Positions 5,673 through 5,729 of a stretch of DNA of 5,729 nucleotides are shown here, in pieces. Where the stretch lies: positions 1 through 5,729 of the forward strand of contig JAKSJQ010000073.1 of assembly GCA_024402115.1 (NCBI GenBank), in the 5' to 3' direction. Position 1 is the stretch's first letter. Every line of letters starts with the position of its first letter. This stretch comes from Bacteroidales bacterium. Its GTDB lineage: Bacteria > Bacteroidota > Bacteroidia > Bacteroidales > UBA932. The position numbers were made by a program, and so were the translations under genes. A model generated the notes under the pieces. The model was not told the DNA's origin. It did not search any database and worked only from the letters and a program-made list of their open reading frames with translations.

Positions 5673-5729
5673 ATGAAAGTAGTAAACGCCCTTGGAAGAC
5701 GTAAATCAGCAGTCGCTCGTGTTTATCTC
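5673..5729 (+). CDS. rpsI: 30S ribosomal protein S9 (uS9), 5' part
   Basis: The first 19 codons, MKVVNALGRRKSAVARVYL, are typical of the S9 N-terminus, whose G-R-R-K-x-A-V-A-R core is highly conserved. The start lies 8 bases after the rplM stop, the standard operon partner. The gene is cut by the window end and is too short for the supplied open-frame list length threshold. S9 sits in the small subunit head, with its C-terminal tail reaching the P-site tRNA; that tail is outside the window. Confidence 0.95.
   Translation, partial: MKVVNALGRRKSAVARVYL

Noticed and set aside
1..5729. Insertion sequences, integrase sites, CRISPR arrays, tRNA or rRNA genes
   Set aside because: No terminal inverted repeats, transposase motifs, regularly spaced repeats or RNA gene signatures were seen; nearly all of the window is intact housekeeping genes.

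Overview
The window looks like ordinary chromosomal DNA from a member of the Bacteroidota, most likely order Bacteroidales. Four things point that way. The SdhC is the di-heme, five-helix type. The DAHP synthase carries a C-terminal chorismate mutase, a fusion typical of this group. LpxK shows the lineage implies a lipid A outer membrane. Promoters match the Bacteroidetes sigma-ABfr pattern (a -7 box TAnnTTTG, with TTTG about 19 bases upstream), and clear Shine-Dalgarno sequences are mostly absent. Codon use favours CTC, ATC, AAG and GAG. I cannot place it below order level.

Layout: (1) 3-101, the last 32 codons of an unidentified plus-strand gene. (2) 163-879, sdhC, with its own promoter upstream and a strong intrinsic terminator (900-934). 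(3) 947-2907, tyrA and a DAHP synthase/chorismate mutase fusion, 2 bases apart, an aromatic amino acid operon. (4) 5094-2882 on the minus strand, dusB then lpxK; the end of lpxK overlaps the end of the DAHP synthase gene by 26 bases. (5) From 5116 on the plus strand, the promoter and leader of the rplM-rpsI ribosomal operon; rpsI is cut by the window edge. dusB and rplM are transcribed apart from overlapping promoters in a stretch of about 45 bases.

How the genes work together: the DAHP synthase domain makes the first shikimate-pathway intermediate, its chorismate mutase domain makes prephenate, and TyrA takes prephenate to 4-hydroxyphenylpyruvate for tyrosine. SdhC anchors a succinate:quinone oxidoreductase or fumarate reductase, but its SdhA and SdhB partners are not downstream as usual. 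DusB modifies tRNA, LpxK phosphorylates lipid A, and L13/S9 are ribosomal proteins.

I see no mobile element, CRISPR array, tRNA, rRNA or defence-like gene, and no gene-free stretch above 300 bases. I found no candidate for a wholly undescribed system. The points worth a second look are the regulatory architecture (overlapping dusB/rplM promoters, a nearly leaderless dusB mRNA, a terminator just before tyrA, a duplicated motif at the lpxK promoter), the solitary sdhC, and one substitution in a conserved LpxK motif.
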